In this document: in pieces, positions 61,101-64,000 of the stretch
Numbering within the stretch: the first letter of the stretch is position 1
How the letters are laid out: every line of letters begins with the position of its first letter
Source: Piezodorus guildinii
Lineage: Eukaryota > Arthropoda > Insecta > Hemiptera > Pentatomidae
Length of the DNA: 64,000 bases
Assembly (NCBI GenBank): GCA_023052935.1
Contig: CM041298.1
Coordinates: forward strand, 52,707,813 to 52,771,812
Reading direction: 5' to 3'
Program-made: the position numbers and the translations under genes
The notes under the pieces: model-generated
Told to the model about the DNA's origin: nothing
Databases searched by the model: none
Seen by the model: only the letters and a program-made list of their open reading frames with translations

Positions 61101-61600
61101 AAAAGGGGTTCCAATTCTGCCTTAAAAAGATGGTTACTCACACCTGAATCGACTAAAAACACATTGTTAGATGATAGTTTAATATTACCGCAATTTAGGG
61201 CCACCATTACAACTTCTTCATCTACATCTGCTGAATTACCCTGGATTGTTCCTCTTCTTTTCCCACGAAAGCTTCTATTAAAGGATTTACTTCCACGGTT
61301 CTGCTTATTTTTGGGACACTGTGCCTTGAAATGTCTTTTATCCCCACATATAAAGCAACCACTCTGTGCTTTAAATGATACTTCTGATGATGATGCACTA
61401 GCTGATGACTTTGACTTCGAGTCCTTAATGAGAAATTCCCTTTTCTCAGCACTAGAGGTAGGAGGGTCTGCTTCCAACACATCTTTTACCTGTTCTCTTT
61501 CCAAAATAGATGACATTCTGAAAAACCAGCTGTTAAAACTTGTTCCGACGAGTACTGGAACTCCTGAAGTAGTAACTGACGCCATAGTACCGGTAAACAA
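58163..61600 (-). CDS. Copia Gag-Pol polyprotein, 1145 aa, gag shortened
   Basis: Domains by residue: gag N-terminus (1-60); CCHC knuckle CFICGDKRHFKAQC (82-95); aspartic protease with VDSGVSNHLF (150-159); pre-integrase H-H-C-C (WHKRLGHLNRHG 281-292, C305, C308); integrase D335, D398 (RLDNGGEF), E434 (NGKSERMN); RT with KARLVARGFEEQ, LNGSLDYPVFIKPP, LYGLKKAPKYW and box LFVDDGL (837-843, Phe in place of Tyr); RNase H with YSDADWAGD, STMEAEYIA, VDNTSAI and AKHIDIKFHFV. No stops or frameshifts. Full-size relatives have about 150-250 more gag residues before the knuckle, so gag appears internally deleted. All pol catalytic residues are present. Confidence 0.92.
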   Translation of the reverse strand: MFTGTMASVTTSGVPVLVGTSFNSWFFRMSSILEREQVKDVLEADPPTSSAEKREFLIKDSKSKSSASASSSEVSFKAQSGCFICGDKRHFKAQCPKNKQNRGSKSFNRSFRGKRRGTIQGNSADVDEEVVMVALNCGNIKLSSNNVFLVDSGVSNHLFKAELEPLLSNVSNLDHDVAIHIANGDKMFTRKEGTLRVTSQGRIVNIKGLIVPGLKHNLLSVSAVTSKGLKVITDSKEMKICGRNFKLSCPRVNGLYIFTFDEPSDNQVKCNISSATDGDLWHKRLGHLNRHGLKSLGLPYSDKKCSACIEGKATRQPFPNNRKRTSKVGELIHSDICGPFNPESVEGHRYMQVILDDFTHFVYVKLLHMKSEAETNLMDYIAELERQQGVPVKRLRLDNGGEFTSKFFQKYCSDKGIKLEYSLPYSPQMNGKSERMNRTLLDMMRTKVSDSGIPKFLWGEAARCCAYELNRSPTSALNKGETPSLKWNGRNDLSKLRIFGCRAWPTILPKGSKLDPRSREGVMVGYCGGGYRIWLPDEQKVIRSRDLIFEESQMPYKEVKNVPIVYHNSGGSYEEGRKNGEENNTNISEQPEETSRPQNDCNPEQSENPSRLQNEESNPEHSEETSRPQRNRSKPHFLNDYELYNAYCMVSRSDGVPSSYEDANIKEEWQEAIIKELKAHEKMNTWSEEEAPNGSVPITTKWVFTVKEDGIKKARLVARGFEEQTQGDCIFNYSPVCRMDTVRTLLSFACQNNWSIRQVDVPTAFLNGSLDYPVFIKPPKGVSCSTKTLRLNRPLYGLKKAPKYWNERFNSFMLKLGFKRSQYDLCLYYKSRVFFVLFVDDGLITGDEKAIEELVNNLKGEFSIKEMKASQFLGMKIERQEKNIRVTQTRFIDKLLEDYNMEECRKVSTPMEVGFKLNADSPPLDENIPYRSLVCGLMYLSTTTRPDLSFPISYLSRCLDKATQQSWKAAKRILRYLKETRDRGLTFKPSENLGLIGYSDADWAGDIETRKSVSGFAAFCGSNPIAWHSRKQACVALSTMEAEYIAAGMASQEIVSLSGIISEFSGETVSGKLLVDNTSAIAFIKNCENSKRAKHIDIKFHFVKDLISKEIISVEHINSDRNVADLFTKPLAFDKFQMFRKALIN

Positions 61601-61691
61601 AATTCACTAATAAAATAATATCACTTCGCGACTACGCGTTGACACTATACACAAATACTATGCTCTGCACAAATACTCTAGGCCCATAACC

Positions 61692-61889
61692 TATTAAAGT
61701 TATAGAGTATTAGGCAGTGGAATAAAAGAACCTTCTACTAGACAGCTTGTTTATTACTGCTATATATACAAACAACATGGCGCAGGGGACGCTACCAACT
61801 GGACTGAACTGTTTGTTGTTGGGCTGCTGTACACCTAGGTGGAAGTTCAGTGCCACAACTATCTTTACATATACAATCGATATTTAACA
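61692..61889 (-). repeat. Copia 5' LTR
   Basis: Identical to the 3' LTR; carries the presumed promoter of the element. Confidence 0.92.
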
Positions 61890-62045
61890 CCACACACACA
61901 CAAACCTTTTTGCGGGACTTGGTCATTTGGACTCAGGGGACCCTAAAACATGTATTTCCGTTGAAAACTGGAATTTGAAAATTTTCACGACCGCAATACT
62001 TTCCCTTACTATATATTTCATATATAGGTAAGTGAAAGTAAAAAT

Positions 62046-62262
62046 TAATATACTTACGACTAACAATTATAAAATAAACAGGATACCCATTCAGTTTCTT
62101 TACACAGTCCTACCTCTTCGACTACACTACGAAATATCTCGCTGTAAGCTGTGCAGTAACCTTACCTAGAGGAATTTTTTAATTTTAATTTCAAACATGA
62201 AATTTTAATTATTTCAGTAGACTGTTATTTTCAATTTTCGTTATAAAGTTTTGTGGTTCAAA
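62046..62262 (+). promoter_or_regulatory. mL48 5' UTR / promoter region
   Basis: Only about 217 bp separate the D8/copia block from the mL48 start codon. The stretch 62090-62180 is less AT-rich than its surroundings. No TATA box recognised; promoter role is inferred from position. Confidence 0.35.
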
Positions 62263-62274
62263 ATGATGAGAAGA
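62263..62274 (+). CDS. mRpL48: mL48 coding exon 1 (12 nt)
   Basis: AAA-ATG-ATG-AGA-AGA then GTATGT. Gives a basic MMRR start in the right phase. The 390-bp intron that follows contains nothing else recognisable. Confidence 0.6.
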
Positions 62275-62891
62275 GTATGTCTTTTGTTTTCCTAATCAAT
62301 TTGAAAGTGTATTTTATAATTGAACAAAAATATATTATTGATTTGTGATTGTTCATCATTAATCAAGAATAAATAAAGTATTGTTAAATATGTTGAATGT
62401 AATCCTATAATCCCCGAAAACCATTTATTTAATTTATTAAGAATTTTTATGCTTATTAATTTCTATTTCATTAACTTTTGCACTGTAACCCCTCTTTATT
62501 AAACATTACAAAGTAGTATATATATTATAGCTTTCATCAGAAGTTTTTTTATTAATCACAATATTTTAAAATATTAATAATAGATTAAATTTATATTATT
62601 TTAATTATAAATGATTATAGTTATAATTACTTATTTGTTTTTCAATGAAAAACCTTTTTTTTAGGCCTTTAAACAGTCTCAAGGTCTTATATTTACTGTG
62701 ACAAATGCACAGCAAAGGTTGGCTAGTTCTACTATGCATGATCCTCCTTATTTAGATAGTTTGAAACCAAAAATTCCATTGTACGAGCCATTGAATATTC
62801 AAATTAAGGGTTATGATTTTGCGATTTTAGAGAGTTACCAGAAAGAAATTAACAGAATTGCAAAAATGATGGATATTGACGTAAGTGATGG
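62263..62891 (+). CDS. mRpL48: Mitochondrial ribosomal protein mL48 (partial gene, first two coding exons)
   Basis: Nuclear-encoded component of the mitochondrial large ribosomal subunit. Exons 62263-62274 (MMRR, donor GTATGT) and 62665-62891 (acceptor TTTTTTAG, donor GTAAGT); the gene continues beyond the window. The first about 28 residues are basic/hydroxylated with no acidic residue, fitting a mitochondrial presequence. Then YLDSLKPKIPLYEPLNI (residues 33-49) and KGYDFAILESYQK (52-64) match the start of the mL48 family domain (Y-x-x-L-N-I, Y-D-x-x-x-x-E-S-Y). The exon-1 phase (0) fits exon 2 exactly. Two overlapping-looking donors lie 11 bp apart at the end of exon 2. Confidence 0.8.
62665..62891 (+). 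CDS. mRpL48: mL48 coding exon 2
   Basis: Encodes residues 5-79 with the mL48 domain start; ends GAT-GG in phase 2 before GTAAGT at 62892. The upstream GTAAGT at 62881 would drop Val-Ser-Asp-Gly and change phase. Confidence 0.82.
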
Positions 62892-62899
62892 GTAAGTTT

Positions 62900-63190
62900 T
62901 GTGTTATATTTATACAGTTTTTGTTTCAATCCTAATATTTAAATGTGTATGTGGATATATGAAGACAATTTATAAATTAAAAATGATCCAAATTACACTA
63001 AAACAATTGTTGTTTTTCTGTCAATGCTGCTTGCTCCCTACTGTAGTGAATAGCTGGAAAGCACCTGATTCAGGATGATGCGGGTTAGATTTTTATCATT
63101 AAGTTATAGACATTGTAAGGTGATTCCAAAAAATAAATGTTTGCTCTTCAACTCTATTCAGTACCGGGTGTTTAAAGAAAATATTTGACA
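62900..63190. other. mL48 intron 2, no recognised feature
   Basis: AT-rich, no supported feature. Confidence 0.5.
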
Positions 63191-63206
63191 ATGATTATGA
63201 TTTTAC

Positions 63207-63655
63207 GAGAGAAGTTGGTTCAGGGTGCAGTCAATAGAACACACAATTAAGTATAAACTTAATTTATTGGTGCCGACGTTTCGGTCTCAATTATAGGCCT
63301 TCAGGGCTATAAGAAAAAAACAAAGATAACAACCAGTAGTGGAATACAATATGTAAAGATAATAAATTATACTGATAATTACAAACAGAGTGAAATGACA
63401 ATTGATAAATATAATAAAAATTAAAAAAAAAAGGGGGGGGAAAGAATTTTTAATAAAAGGTGAATAATTAGATAATAGAAAATTGAAATTGAAATTAGCA
63501 ATTTTTTTTTTTTTTTTTTTTTAACGGTATGAAAAAATGTGAAACATTATAAAGTTAAAAAATACTTTATTGTAAAAGTACTTTTACATTATTCTATTGA
63601 CTGCACCCTGAACCAACTTCTCCCGTATATACACACAGTCAACCATTGTCACTTC
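63207..63655. mobile_element. Small inverted-repeat element with hammerhead-like core and 13-bp target duplication
   Basis: Perfect 31-bp inverted repeats at 63209-63239 and 63592-63622. ATTATGATTTTAC at 63194-63206 and 63656-63668 is a direct repeat flanking the element. On the - strand at about 63314-63273 is CCTGAAGGCC...GAGACCGAAACGTCGG, a hairpin followed by GAAACGTC. Contains T and G runs. In mL48 intron 2. Confidence 0.65.
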
Positions 63656-64000
63656 ATTATGATTTTACTTTGAATCCAACATATAATAACAGCATTATTT
63701 TAGACCCCTGAGGGTATATTAAAGAAAATTAATGTCCTTGATAAGGCCATATTAACATAGAAGTTTGAAAGGAGTACATTATATTGACGGGTACTTCTTA
63801 TAGCTGTTAAATATAATACAGTGTTAAATATCAAGTGAATATTATCACTTTATTGTGATTTCTAATATAAATGCTAGAATAGCTTAAGGTAACAGGAGTT
63901 CAGTTTATTAGCCTTCAAGACATTTGAACAAAATAATAAACATCATTATTAAGAATATTATTTATCCTATTAGATAAAAGACAGTATTTTCTAAGGGATT

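Larger units (their letters stand above)
57732..61889 (-). mobile_element. Ty1/copia LTR retrotransposon, very recent
   Basis: LTRs 57732-57929 and 61692-61889, 198 bp and identical by eye. Target duplication CCACA at 57727-57731 and 61890-61894. Primer site on the - strand from 61691 reads GGTTATGGGCCTAGAG, the internal iMet-tRNA match used by copia. Polypurine tract TTGAGGGGGTG abuts the 3' LTR. One long polyprotein frame. Confidence 0.93.
56965..62045 (-). mobile_element. D-family repeat copy D8, split by a copia element
   Basis: Left part from AAAAATCTGGTGCGGGCAAAA to GGAGTTACCACA, right part from CACACACAAACC to GTAAGTGAAAGTAAAAA. Joined across the insert they give one D copy of about 920 bp. 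Confidence 0.82.

Noticed and set aside
61164..61610. 148-codon + strand frame opposite copia gag
   Set aside because: Shadow of the polyprotein frame.

Overview
This is an AT-rich, intron-rich eukaryotic nuclear window packed with transposable elements. The host proteins and the element set (copia with a half-tRNA-iMet primer site, Ty3/gypsy, jockey- and CR1-like LINEs, Penelope-like reverse transcriptase, Tc1, mariner, piggyBac, tRNA-derived SINEs) point to an animal, most likely an arthropod. The exact lineage cannot be fixed from sequence alone.

Three host genes are visible. (1) On the + strand, 795-23557, is a cationic amino acid transporter of the SLC7/CAT (APC) family. Twelve coding exons with consistent splice phases, plus a proposed 6-nt first coding exon, give about 575 aa. 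(2) On the - strand, 55633 down to about 24742, is an eight-exon gene for a nuclear arginine/serine-rich protein of about 417 aa. It converges tail-to-tail with the transporter gene. (3) On the + strand, from 62263 to beyond the window edge, are the first two coding exons of mitochondrial ribosomal protein mL48. Exon 1 is only 12 nt of coding sequence. The mL48 gene is head-to-head with the RS-protein gene.

Most of the remaining DNA is mobile-element sequence lying in introns and spacers. There is a gypsy-type LTR element (7750-11274) lacking protease and the integrase core but with near-identical LTRs. A Ty1/copia element (57732-61889) has identical 198-bp LTRs, a CCACA target duplication and a long open polyprotein with a shortened gag. 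A Tc1 element lies at 32378-33931. A TTAA-bounded piggyBac remnant lies at 45816-46543. Several degenerate LINE pieces and three SINE families are present.

One repeat family (called D here; eight copies, up to about 0.9 kb without insertions) has termini built around ACTTTCACTTAC and its complement and carries an internal CA/GT microsatellite. I cannot assign it to a known superfamily. The copia element and one SINE have inserted in these microsatellites. Three short inverted-repeat elements carry a GAAACGTC core next to a hairpin. I interpret them as hammerhead-ribozyme-like relics of Penelope-type retroelements, and a Penelope-like reverse transcriptase fragment lies at 18240-18425. The last intron of the transporter gene is a large imperfect palindrome (19365-23180) interrupted by a jockey LINE and a SINE.

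No bacterial-type features, CRISPR arrays, intact tRNA genes or rRNA genes are seen.
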